From Spinacia oleracea (lineage: Eukaryota > Streptophyta > Magnoliopsida > Caryophyllales > Amaranthaceae), in assembly GCF_020520425.1 (NCBI RefSeq), contig NC_079490.1:3472001-3536000 (forward strand): DNA of 64,000 nucleotides, written 5' to 3'. Shown in pieces: positions 1-10,604 of this stretch (positions are counted from its first letter, which is position 1; each line of letters starts with the position of its first letter). A program made the translations under genes and the position numbers. The notes under the pieces were generated by a model. That model ran no database searches, had not been told where the DNA came from, and saw nothing but the letters and a program-made list of their open reading frames with translations.

Positions 1-1875
1 AAGAAGCTGACTTGCATTGTATTGGGCAACCACGGCTTTAAGGGTTTCATGGACAATGGATGGCAAGACTCTTTCACTGTAATTTTCACCAAGTGTACGG
101 TAAATTGTTGGCAAGGTTTCTGGTAAAGGGCGAGTAAGAACTCGAAGGCCAATCTTGACCTGAAACACATAATTAAATAGTTCAGGTAACATACTATAAA
201 TGGAACGTTTATCTGTCAACATGAAACAGTTACTGCTAAAACAATCCTAGAAAAAATTATTATCCAACCAAAGAAAAACCATGCAGAACTTGACTCATGA
301 AACTAATGAAATGTCAGACATATATTGACAATGTAAAACATTAGTTGTTTATGACACTTCGGCTTTGTGCATATCATGTGAAAATAATAGGTTGAAAGCA
401 CAAGTCACATGTTCCATCTGCTTATATGTTTCCACCAGAACAGTGAATGAGGTTCAAAAAATGATCACAAGAAAAGAACTTTCGCTGCAGCATTAAAAAT
501 ATTCCTCAAGGCAAAGATTATCTCTTGCATGAATTTTTTCTTCTAATTTCTAGCTCCATCCATGCCCGTGAGTAGAGCTCACTCTGTAACAGATGTAGCT
601 TATTGACAATTTGACATTACTAAACATGGGTGTCGGAAGCAACTTGGCTTACTCTTGGGACACAAGCAACCAAGAAGACCATTACCCTCTACACGTGTCA
701 TCACTGTACCCTACACCCATCCACTTCATATTTTTCAGGGCGGGCCTAGGAGGATAACGGGTCCATTTAGCAAGTACACATTAATAGGGATGACAAAGTG
801 GACATCTATACCCAAAAAATGCATACATACATGCCCCCAATCGCATCGTTAAGAAATTTACAAATGGACTACAAGAATAAGATACTATCACAGATAGTTA
901 CATGCTCATACACAGGAATACTCACTTAAGAAACGACTTACCATTTGAAGATCACGACTTCCAGATGTACTTTCTACTAGATGAGGTCGTGCACGGACAT
1001 CATAAATGATTGGTCTCTCGAGCCATGGAATCATGAGATGTGTTCCTTCAGGGTACACCTAATAAACAAAAAAAAAATCAGAAATCCTAACAGAAGTATA
1101 AACGGCATTTCAAAGCACTTCAATTCGAATTTCTTGGTTTGTAATAAGTCTCATGCTTTGTCTAAAATTAAAGTTAAACTCTGTGATATCTGAACAACAA
1201 ATCTTAATTAGTTATCAAGCATTCAACAAAAAGGCGTCATAACACAAATCTAGACAAAACAACTTTTTCAAGAAAGCTCTTATAGTCTTATTAGACCATG
1301 TACCTAAAATGAAATTGCTTCCCATGTCATTCACAAAGATATTATCATATTCATATGCGTTCACCAAGCGATTTCAATTTGCAAGCTCACAAACACTTTT
1401 CTTTAAGAAGGAAGGATAAAAAATGGTTGAGCAGGCTAACTTTCTCACCACAAATATCATGCAAGACATAAAAGAAGGCAATATTTTTTAATAAGCATCT
1501 CAGCAGCTCAACTAGTTTCACAATTCACATAAATAAGAAACGTGTCATGAATCTCATGAAATATTAAACTGGCTACTCAGTTGCTTTTGTATACAATGGA
1601 AACTATAAATTTGCCAGAAATTGAATCTGAATCTGCAATACAACAACATACAAATGAAGCAATGTTGCTTCCGATAGAACATTTACCTTGTCCTTGATAC
1701 CAGAGATGCGGTTGAAGACGATAGCTCGATGACCACCTTCAACATTGTACATACTATGACTGACTCCATAAGCGCCAAGGCCAAGAGCACCAAGAATTCC
1801 AACCTTAACCAAATTAGCAGCAGCGCCGCCGCCACCACCAGGCATCTTGGGAACCTTAACGTTTTGGAAATTCAT
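1..1875 (-). CDS. PHB: Prohibitin (PHB1/PHB2-type), 5' three coding exons, gene runs off left edge
   Basis: Prohibitins form ring-shaped complexes in the mitochondrial inner membrane and support cristae, respiratory complexes and protease control. Three coding exons are visible: 1687-1875, 942-1058 and 1-159 (continuing outside), all with GT..AG borders and consistent phase. Exon 1 starts [16 protein letters not shown], has a hydrophobic N-terminal segment at about residues 20-38 (the membrane anchor), then [14 protein letters not shown]. Exon 2 carries [22 protein letters not shown], and exon 3 [21 protein letters not shown] up to [11 protein letters not shown]. These are hallmark prohibitin/SPFH blocks. 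The MNFxNVKVPK start is closest to the plant PHB1/2/6 group rather than PHB3/4. The window holds about 155 of a usual 280-290 residues. Nothing suggests a pseudogene in the part seen. Confidence 0.92.
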
Positions 1876-1884
1876 TTTTCAACC

Positions 1885-2859
1885 CTGGAAATATTCACAA
1901 TGCCATTCCCCAAAAATGATTAGAGATAAACACTGATAAAAGGTTTAAAATTACCCCCACAAACAGTTTTTGTTTTACCATATACACATTTTATTTGTTG
2001 CATCGCTAACAATCTATTTAAGCAATTGACCGGGAGGAATTACACAAACGAAGGCCATTTCGCAACTCAATACAAAAGCACAACCCCAACAAAGACTATT
2101 AAATATAACACCAATAGGTTGAAGCTAAAGCTGCAACGAGTAAAAGACCACGCAACTACAGTATATTCGAAAATAAAGAACATCAAACTTCTTAGTTGAA
2201 TCAATAATGATTATTCTAAGCAATTTGTCCATGTAATTGACCCAGAACCACAAAACGCTGGTAGCAAAATACCCATATGAGGGCCATTTTTGCACCTCGA
2301 CAGAAAAACACAAACCCACCAAAAATATACTCGTGTGAATCATATCAATAGACTCAAAATTGCAATCCTCAAGTAAATTCGTAGTTTGAGCTACAAAGAT
2401 CCGCGCAAGCTGAAGTAACCTAAAATGGGGAGGGGCATTTCAACATCAAATTTCTTTATTGCATCAATATCGATTTTTCTAGCAATTCGCCTAAATTGTA
2501 GATCCAGAACACAAAACCCCAATATCAAATCACCCAGATGAGGGTACTTTCAAACCTCAATCGAAAAATAACACCAACCCAGAACAGAAATAGTCAAATG
2601 AGTATTCCATTCTTCAAAAAATTAGCAGTTATTCATACAAAAAGCGTCTATTATTCAAAAAAATTAGCAGCTAAACCCGTAAAACCCCAGGTAAATCAAG
2701 CTATTTCAGACCTTAAATCACAAGCATTCTCCACAGAAAATGATAAATCAAGCATAAATGCAAGCAATATTAGATTATTGACATCTAAATCGATTAATTG
2801 AGAGCATAAATCAGAAGAAATGCTGGAAATTAGAGAGAGAAAGGGATGAGAGAGATTAC
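1885..2859 (-). other. 5' UTR intron of the prohibitin gene
   Basis: On the minus strand a donor (CAG|GTAATC, exon ending at 2860) and an acceptor (TTTCCAG|GG, exon starting at 1884, nine bases before the ATG) define an intron of about 975 bases in the leader. Several short open frames here are chance. Long leader introns are common in constitutively expressed plant genes. Borders are inferred from consensus only. Confidence 0.6.
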
Positions 2860-2860
2860 C

Positions 2861-2960
2861 TGATGGAGCCTGCGATTCAGTGAGAGAAAGAGAAATGAGA
2901 GAGGGATAGAAGTGGGCGAGTTGCCTGTAATCGAGGTTTAGGGTTTTAGAAGGGATAAAA
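2861..2960 (-). promoter_or_regulatory. Prohibitin leader exon with CT-rich tract and telo-box
   Basis: Read on the minus strand, this segment has AAAACCCTAAACC (a telo-box-like AAACCCTA motif at about 2935-2947), then a CT-rich tract (about 2880-2912) and ends at the UTR donor at 2860. Telo-boxes and CT-rich leaders are typical of plant housekeeping genes. The transcription start itself cannot be fixed. Confidence 0.45.
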
Positions 2961-3349
2961 TTGAACTTTTCTTTTGCAACAAGACAACTATCAAGAAGTC
3001 AATAACCATTAGTACAATATTTTCTCAAATTTCATGTTAACCCCAATAATTAAATAAAATAAATAAAATAACTTACACAATAGTTTTTTCGTGTTTTGAG
3101 GTTGTAATTTTGTAGGATATTCAATTTATTGATAACTAGACACTATGTATACCATTCAGTTAAGTAACGACTTATTACAATAAGTAAAATAAAACACCGA
3201 TTTGTATTTGAAGAAGGCTAAATGTAGTATTGGATTATTAAATATAAAAAAAAAATTAAACATAAACGTATGGTTGAATGATACTCCATAGTCCATATTA
3301 TGTGAATATAAACGGAATGGAACTCCGTAATAAATAATAAAGAGTAAAT

Positions 3350-3350
3350 A

Positions 3351-3391
<41 letters not shown>

Positions 3392-3400
3392 GTAATAGAT
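3350..3400. repeat. (AAT)n microsatellite
   Basis: About 15 near-perfect ATA/AAT triplets between 3353 and 3398, continuing as diverged AT-rich sequence to about 3530. A 105-residue minus-strand open frame across it is low-complexity Leu/Ile/Tyr and not a gene. The stretch 2960-3628 otherwise holds only AT-rich DNA. Confidence 0.9.
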
Positions 3401-3628
3401 AATAATAATAATTAGTAAATAATAAATACTACTCCAATAATAAATTATTATAAAGAATGAACAATAAATAATAAATAGTATGCGATAAATGTATTTTAAT
3501 AATAATAAATGATATATTTTTTTTACTTTGAACAAAAAAATATGACAAAGTAGTTATAATTATCATTTGGGAATTTGAAAATAATAAATCTTTGATTGAT
3601 AATTAGAAAAGAGTTCCTATTTTTTGTA

Positions 3629-3919
3629 CTCCCTTCATCTCATATTTGTAGTCATATTTTCTAAATCGGTCGTCTCAAAGTGTTTCTAATTTCTGCCATT
3701 AAGTTTCTCACTTTCCATGTATTATATTAATTAAAATGCATTGAAAACACAACAAAACTCTCTCCGTGTGTTATATGCTCTTTTCCATGTACTTAATTAA
3801 AAAATGCATTCAAAACATAACAAAATCCCCCATGTATTTTTTTCATGTATTTATATGCCACTTGTTCATAAACCCCGTGTTTCTAGTCAAACAGAACTAT
3901 AAAAATGGGACGGAGGGAG
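3629..3919. mobile_element. Stowaway-type MITE (diverged)
   Basis: The left end reads CTCCCTTCATCTCATATTT preceded by TA. The right end is the inverse, GGGACGGAGGGAG. These are Stowaway (Tc1/mariner) terminal repeats. The right-hand TA duplication has decayed. No coding content. Confidence 0.75.
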
Positions 3920-4582
3920 TGCTTGTTAAAATCATAAACCTTTTAGAAGCAAGAGATTCCCCTTTGGAACAGTGTAATGACCGTCATGCCCCTACAACTG
4001 TTCTTCAAAATTCCAGAATTCTCTTAGGTGTATGTTTTGACGGATTTACCCTTATGCATGTTGCAATTACGCCTTTACCCTCACTTTTCCTCTCTTTGCT
4101 CCAAAGTTTCTTTATTATAGCAATTACTTCGTAAAAAATAATAAGTTTTCTAACACATTTTTCTTCTTTACATTGAAACTAGCTTTTGAGCCCGTTCATA
4201 GAACGGGCAGTTGTATAGTGGTTGTTCAGATGCTTTTAAAGTTTTAATTAGCGAGTACTTGTGATTTTTGATAATGTATGAATTAAATAGAGGTGTAATT
4301 TGAAGGTTGGAAAAATATAAAAATTATATGTTGAATAAATATTGGATGTTAGAGGGGTGGAGTGGGAGAGACTAATGAGTATATTAGACTATTAATAACT
4401 TTATGTTAAATACGGAAAATAGAGTGGAAAAAACATTAGAAGTTGTAAATCATAGAAACAATAAAGAAAAAATGAAATAAAACAAAACAAAATGATGGAT
4501 TTTGAAAGGAGAGACGCCACATGGCTTCTAATAATGAGATGTCAAATGGCTTCTAATAATATATGGTGTTCCTTTTTAAATA

Positions 4583-5856
4583 CGGAAATTTCATGAAATA
4601 CCCTCGAGTTTTGTCATAATTCACCAAACGCCCATCAAGTTTCAATAATTCATAAAATACTCCTATTTCAATACTTTATACCCTAACTACCCCTATTTCA
4701 ATACTGAATACACCAAATACTTTAAATGACGTCATCGACCCTATAATAAACCACTTAACATCTAATTAACTCACTAATCCATAATTAACCCCTTAATTAA
4801 CTCCTTAATCAACCCACCCATTAACCCACTAACCCACCCATTTCTTTTTCTCTCTCCCACGTTTCCTCTTCCACTCCCTCGATTCCTCTTCCAGTTTAGG
4901 CTGCCCATTTCTTCTTCCCACCTTCACCGTCCAAAAGGGACTTCCATTTGCACCTGCAATTCTACAAAGCTTTTGGGGCAAATTTTGTATCATCCAGTTC
5001 CTAATCCATGTACCTTGAAACCTGTGATAATACGAGTTGAAGAAAGCTCCATGAAACATGTTGTTGTTGATGCAATTGGATTTAATTAAATATCACACTT
5101 AATTGAATAGCAATCATGTCTCAAAGCCAATTTCTATCAACTCCGAACTCATCAACCAGAACAAAATTGATGAGCATGATTCCATTTGGAACACAAAAAC
5201 TAAGTACGAACATCATCCTTTACCTACCGATCCACGAAATGCAATGTATCCAACAAAGTTCTATAAGCCTTTTCCCCCATCGATACATCCGTCTTCCTAA
5301 ACTCCTCGAGAAGCTCTAATGCATCAACACCCTGTCCATCCCTACACATCTCCTCCAACAAGGTCGTGTATGCTAAAAAATCCGGTTTCAACGCATTCCC
5401 CAACATATCGCGCAAAACCTCAACCCTTAACTTTCGAATTGTGCAATTGATTTGAAGTCGGGAAGTAGGTTTTGATGAACTGAGAAAATAATGAAATGGG
5501 TTGGATTTTGATTCAAAAAAGATTGAGGATTTGGGGTTAATTTGACTGTTGGGCTGTTGAGGAGCAAGCGCCGGAAACATTGGTGGTGGTGGTTAATTGG
5601 GGAACTGGGAAGAGGGTGGAAGGGGCAGCCATGGAGAAAAGGCCAAGGAAGAAGAAAGGGGAAGCGAGAAAGAAAAAGGGAGAAATGGGTTAATGGGTGG
5701 GTTAATTAGGGGTTAATTGGTTAAATTGGGGTTGATAACGTCACTAGGGTAGTTGGGGTATTAAGTATTGAGATAGGGGTATTTTATGAATTATTGAAAC
5801 TTGATGGGCGTTTGGTGAATTATGACAAAACTCGGGGTTATTTCATGAAATATCCG
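4583..5856. mobile_element. Mutator-like non-autonomous element carrying gene fragments (Pack-MULE type)
   Basis: The ends are CGGAAATTTCATGAAAT and its inverse ATTTCATGAAATATCCG, with roughly 180-200 bases of inverted repeat. It is flanked by a perfect 9-base target duplication, TTTTAAATA (4574-4582 and 5857-5865), the Mutator signature. The interior of about 850 bases is less AT-rich and holds coding-like fragments on the minus strand (5224-5580 and 4829-5059). No transposase is present. It sits at the symmetry centre of the surrounding palindrome. Confidence 0.85.
5224..5580 (-). pseudogene. PPR-protein gene fragment captured in a MULE
   Basis: An open frame of 118 residues. Residues about 57-118 read like a degenerate pentatricopeptide repeat segment (KPDFLAYTTLLEEMCRDG..ALELLEEF..TDVSMGEKAYRTLL). 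PPR proteins bind organellar RNA and normally have ten or more repeats. Here there are one to two repeats behind a short Ser-rich N-terminus, all inside a transposon bounded by a 9-base duplication. A captured fragment is the best explanation. Whether it is transcribed cannot be seen. Confidence 0.55.
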
Positions 5857-6279
5857 TTTTAAATACTAATAACCATAAGTTATTAGAAGCCATGTGACAT
5901 CTCATTATTAGAAGCCATGTGACATCTCTCCTTTCATCCATCATTTTGTTTTGTTTTATTTTTCAATTTTTCTTTTTTCTATGTTTTACAACTTCTAATG
6001 TCTCTTCCACTCTATTTTCCTTATTCAACATCAAGTTATTAATAGTCTACTATACTTATTAGTCTCTTCCACTCCACCACTTTAACATCTAATATTTATT
6101 CATCCTAATTTTTATATTTTTCCAACCTTTAAATTACACCTCTATTTAATTCATACGTTACCAAAAATCACAAGTACTCACTAATTAAAACTTCAAAAGA
6201 TATCTGAACAACCAATATACAACCGTCAGTTCTTTGAACGGGCTCAAAAGCTAGTTTTATTTAAATCAGATGGTAAGAA

Positions 6280-6559
6280 CACTACAAGAAATTGTATTAT
6301 TAACGACGGGAAATCCCGTCGCGAAAGGCCAATAATCATTTATTAACGACGGGATTTTCTGTCGCGAACCCGTCATAAAAGGGGGCCGTCGTTAATAGAA
6401 AATCCCGTCGTAAATCCATCGTAAACCCGTCGTAAAAGACATTTGCGACGGTTATTCCCGTCATTGTTTGGTTGTTAGCCCCGTCGCAAAAGCCTTTTGC
6501 GACGGGATTTTTAACCCGTCGTAATTAGGTTGTCGTTAAAGATACAAATTCTTGTAGTG
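6280..6559. mobile_element. CACTA-type MITE, copy 1 (intact)
   Basis: The termini CACTACAAGAAATT and AATTCTTGTAGTG are flanked by a perfect 3-base duplication GAA (6277-6279, 6560-6562), the CACTA (En/Spm) signature. The interior is built of inverted GACGGG/CCCGTC and TTTGCGACGG/CCGTCGCAAA motifs, so the transcript would fold strongly. It has no coding capacity. Relatives occur at 42049 and 52394. Confidence 0.9.
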
Positions 6560-6993
6560 GAATACTCCAACGACTTTAACCAGTTAAGGCGTGGTTCTCT
6601 TCTCTTGTGTTTATTCAGTTGCCATTATTATAATTTTAATAATTAAAAGTTAATTTTTACTAATTGAAATATAGATTATTGATTAGGACGAGAATACATT
6701 TCCCTTCTCGAAAAAAGGCAAAATAAAATTGTCTTTGGTTATTCAATACTAAAAAAACATGAATTTACTACACATTACTCTTTTCGTTTCGGCATAACTA
6801 AAGGGAAATTTGACTCAAGTACAAATATCAATCTTCTTTCCCTCTAAACTTGCATCATTGTTGCATGTATGCTTTCTACCAGGTTGCTGAATTGATCCAT
6901 TTTTGTATCAATTTTTCGTAACTTTTTGTATTAATCCTTGTGTAATAAAACTCCAAAAACATATCAATAAGTAAGCTTGAACCTTTTTATTTT

Positions 6994-8679
6994 CGGTTTT
7001 TTCATGAAATGCCCCTGAGGTTTGCAATAATGCACCAAATACCCCTGCGCGTTTCAAAATTCATAGAATACCCCTATTTTTTCAAACCTGTTCACCAAAT
7101 ACCCCTATTTTGACTTTCCGTTAGTCCTCCGTTAAGTCATGTTTATAATTCACCAAATACACCTATTTATAAACTTTTTGCATAGTATACACCTATTTAT
7201 AAAGTTTTTTGCACCAAATGCCCAAACAACTTATACCATTAATAATTGAATTTAAAGCCCAAAATTGAAGAACAATACATCTGAAAATTGAAGAACAAAA
7301 CCCATAATATTGAAGAAGAGAATATTAATTTTGAGAGTTTAATTCCTAAAATCGAAAATCTAAACTACAAATTCGAATTCTAGTGTCTATAATCTCTCTC
7401 TAATATACCTAAATTCTGCTGTTTTTCGCCCCTTGTTGCTGCCACTGCTATTCTATGCTCACGAAGAACTCAGCTCCAAAATCTAAAATAGGAAAACCAA
7501 CGAAAATACAAAAACAAATGTTGCTCCAAAATCTCCTCTAATTTCATATGCTCCCTCGAACCAAAAAGAAGAACATAAATGCTGAAGAACGAATTCGAGA
7601 ACGAAAATCTGCACACACAAAAAAAAAAAAAAAACGAAAATCTAGTTCTGTATTCTCTCTTAATTGCTGCGCTACCCTATATGCTCTCTACTCTATCTAT
7701 TTTTGTTCTCCGTCCTTCGAATCCAACCCCCAAATTCGCAAAAAAATCAGCCCAGAAAATAGGGGCAACATGAAGTCTGAATTCAGCATCTTCAATTTCA
7801 ACAGAAATATGAATTCATGTCCTGCTGGCTTCAGCATCGGCATCTTCAATTTCATCTTCAATTTATTACTCAGTACCGCCGCCGCAGTATCATCATCACC
7901 ATTCATCATCGTATTAAACCTCCCCTTCTTCATCAAACTTCAATTCACGATTTCAATTCACTCGAAAATTTGGCTTCGATTATTTGGGGATTTGAGTTAG
8001 CAATTGATGTTTGATGAAGATGGTTTGAAGAAGGAAAAATTGTGGTTGGTTCACCATTTAGGAAAAAGAGATGTGAGATTGAGAGGAGAGAGGACGGTGA
8101 GGGGAGAGAAGGGATTTAGAGTTAATTAAGGTTCATTAGGTGTTAATTAGGATTAATTTAGGCATTAATTCACCTCAAATTACCCAGAAATACAAGCTGC
8201 TTCTTCCGGTAATTTGGTGGTGCAGGTGGTGGAAAGTTTGGCGAATCCACCATTTTCGCCGACGAAGGTTGAAGGTTGGCGGCGAGAGGAGATGACGTCC
8301 GGCGAATCCATTTTATCGGAGAAATTCATTGAGAGGAGAGGACTAAGCGCGGTAGCAGCGGAGGAATGAGAAGACGGTGGCGAGAGAAGAGAAACGATGA
8401 AGAAGAAGAAGAGGGGCGAGTATTTAAGAAGGGTCAAAAACAACAGAGGAGATGAAAGGAGAGAGAAGTAATTAGATTTTTTTTTTAAAGTTGAAATGTA
8501 GAATATTGGGTGAATAAGGGCATAAACGTAAATTAACGCTAACGGAGTACTAACGGCCGTTAAATCCAAGGGTATTTGGTGCACTTTAAGTTTAAATAGG
8601 GGTATTCTATGAATTTTGAAACGCGCAGGGGTATTTGGTACATTATTGCAAACCTCAGGGGCATTTCATGAAAAAACCG
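6994..8679. mobile_element. Mutator-like non-autonomous element, copy 2
   Basis: The terminal inverted repeats are near-identical for about 90 bases (start CGGTTTTTTCATGAAATGCC), flanked by a perfect 9-base duplication TTTTATTTT (6985-6993 and 8680-8688). It shares the TTTCATGAAAT terminal block with the element at 4583. The interior has gene-like 5'-end sequence on the minus strand (about 8180-8450: CT-rich leader, then an ATG with MNFSDKMDSPDVISSRRQ). I cannot identify the donor gene. No transposase. Confidence 0.88.
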
Positions 8680-9128
8680 TTTTATTTTATATTTTTTCAA
8701 TTTCCTATACAATATATATATAGTTTCAAAAGAAAATTTACATATTGCAAATGAGGAAATTCAAGTTTTGCTATATAATTTAGTCTAGTAATAGTGTGTT
8801 TATGTTACAAAATCTCTAATTCCCAATTTTAATATGTGACACATCAATATTTACAACACAAATAATTTGTCGCAAGTTATGACATTTATCACTTTGCTAC
8901 ACAAAATGACCAAGAAATTATATCAATCAAACCCCTATACAGTATACACCAATTGAAATCTAGGAAATTACATGATCTAGGGTGCAACTCTGTTACATAA
9001 ACACCATTTACTGAATTACTCCTGTTCGGCAAATGATAAATCCAAGGAAAAAAAAATCACTTTTTCCAAGAAAATTAGTTTTGAAAAATGTGGATTTCCA
9101 TGGAAGACGTAAATTTTCCTTGGATTTA

Positions 9129-10604
9129 TCACCTCCACTCCGGCTCTGATTCATCATATGATACTTGACTATTAGTTGTGCTCCACTCCGGAAGCATATC
9201 GGGTAGACTTTGGCTATCTGTATAAAATGCAGGCTGCAAAGGTGCTTCAAAGGTGACCGAATTCGTACTCAACATAACATGAACCTCAGACATAGTTGGC
9301 CTGTCTGCAGGGCTTTCTTGGACACACAACAAACCGATATGGATGTATCGCAGTATCTCGGTACTAGAGCCGGCTAGTAACACAGGATCTACCAGATTCC
9401 GAGCTGTGCCTTCATTCCAGTTTCTCCAAGCCTATACACAAATGTCATCCAAGAATGAGGTCAAGTTTGTCGATTTAATGCAACGTAAATTTAGAATTAA
9501 CCAATCAGATAATCAAACTTACAAAGGCCGTGAGGTTTTCTTTTTTTCCCCTGTAATAAAATGAAGTAATCCTCTGCCCGCTTACTATCTCTAGGACTAG
9601 TACACCAAAGCTGTATACGTCTAACTTTACTGATACTTGACTTTGCTCAGCGTACTCAGGTGCCATATATCCACTGAATAACAAAAATCATTTCTCAAAA
9701 TAGGAAAACAAAAGCATACAGAGTATTAGACATTATGTAATTAACTAAATATAAAGTTCCGATGCTTACAAGGTTCCAGCGATTGTGCTAGTCTCTGTTT
9801 GAGTTTGATCTATGTTAAATAGCCATGCCATACCAAAATCTGCAATCTTGGGACAAAAATCTTCATCAAGTAGAACACTTCCTGCTTTTAGGTTGCGATG
9901 TATGATCATTAGTCTGGAACCTTCATGGAGGTATAGAATCCCTCTAGCTATGCCATTGATAATCTTATAACGAGTTTCCCATTGCATAGACTGACGACTC
10001 AATGGATCTGCATTTTATTACCAAAATAGTATGATGGACACTGGATACATGTATCATGAAATGAAACTAGTCCCTAGAGTCGTAAACAAATCTAATATAC
10101 ATCACAATCATTTGAAAATCACCCGGATTGGATTGTTATACATCCCGGTAGTATGTGTGAAATCTTAAATTGTAGTAGTAATTTCATACCAAATATAAAG
10201 TTGTCAAGGCTTCTGTTGGCAACAAACTCAAGGATAAGAATCCTTTCTTCTCCATGCAAGCAAAATCCCAGAAGTTTCACCAAATTCTTGTGCCGGACCT
10301 TGGCTAATATCAAAATTTCATTTTTGAACTCTGCATCTCCTTGGCGCGAGTTCCTATAAAGCCTCTTAACTGCTATCTCTTGCCCATCAGGAAGTATACC
10401 CTACAAAGAACAAATAAGCTGGTTAATCATTTGAAGTAATACACTAATACGTAGTACACCAGTACTATATTAACTGAATTAGTACCTTATAAACCGGGCC
10501 GAATCCGCCTTCTCCGATCTTATTATCATCAGAAAAGTTATGTGTTGCAATTTCTATAGTTTCAAGGTCAAATTGCAAGGATTGGAGGGCCTCAACTTCG
10601 TCTT
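9129..10604 (-). other. Pseudokinase-encoding exons of the NLR fusion
   Basis: Five exons encode about 340 residues from the juxtamembrane motif [16 protein letters not shown] through all kinase subdomains. Intron positions ([34 protein letters not shown]) look like those I recall for cysteine-rich RLK genes. The extracellular DUF26 domains and transmembrane segment are absent, and NLR sequence begins 107 bases upstream instead. The catalytic loop is [11 protein letters not shown] where active kinases have HRDLKASNVLL, so both the base and the Mg-coordinating Asn are gone. Activity is unlikely. ATP binding may persist, because the IAVK Lys, the alpha-C Glu and DFG are present. Confidence 0.85.

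Larger units (their letters stand above)
4179..6254. mobile_element. Palindromic pair of Helitron-like elements, split by a Mutator-like element
   Basis: Two arms of about 400 bases (4179-4582 and 5857-6254) are inverted copies of each other. Both outer tips have Helitron 3'-end architecture: a short hairpin (GCCCGTTC..GAACGGGC on the left, decayed on the right), then TCAAAAG and CTAG followed by T outside. At the inner edge the right arm begins with a motif like the Helitron 5' ends elsewhere in this window (TACTAATA). The arrangement is therefore two non-autonomous Helitrons joined head to head. A simple foldback element with long inverted repeats is the alternative. No Rep/helicase coding. 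Confidence 0.65.

Noticed and set aside
3218-3535. A 105-residue minus-strand open frame
   Set aside because: It translates an ATA/AAT microsatellite into Leu/Ile/Tyr runs; no start context or homology.
7548-8000. A 150-residue plus-strand open frame and overlapping frames
   Set aside because: It lies inside the Mutator-like element at 6994-8679, is low complexity, and overlaps other equally long frames.
8180-8584. A 134-residue minus-strand open frame
   Set aside because: It spans the element's CT-rich captured leader; no domain recognisable, so kept only as element content.
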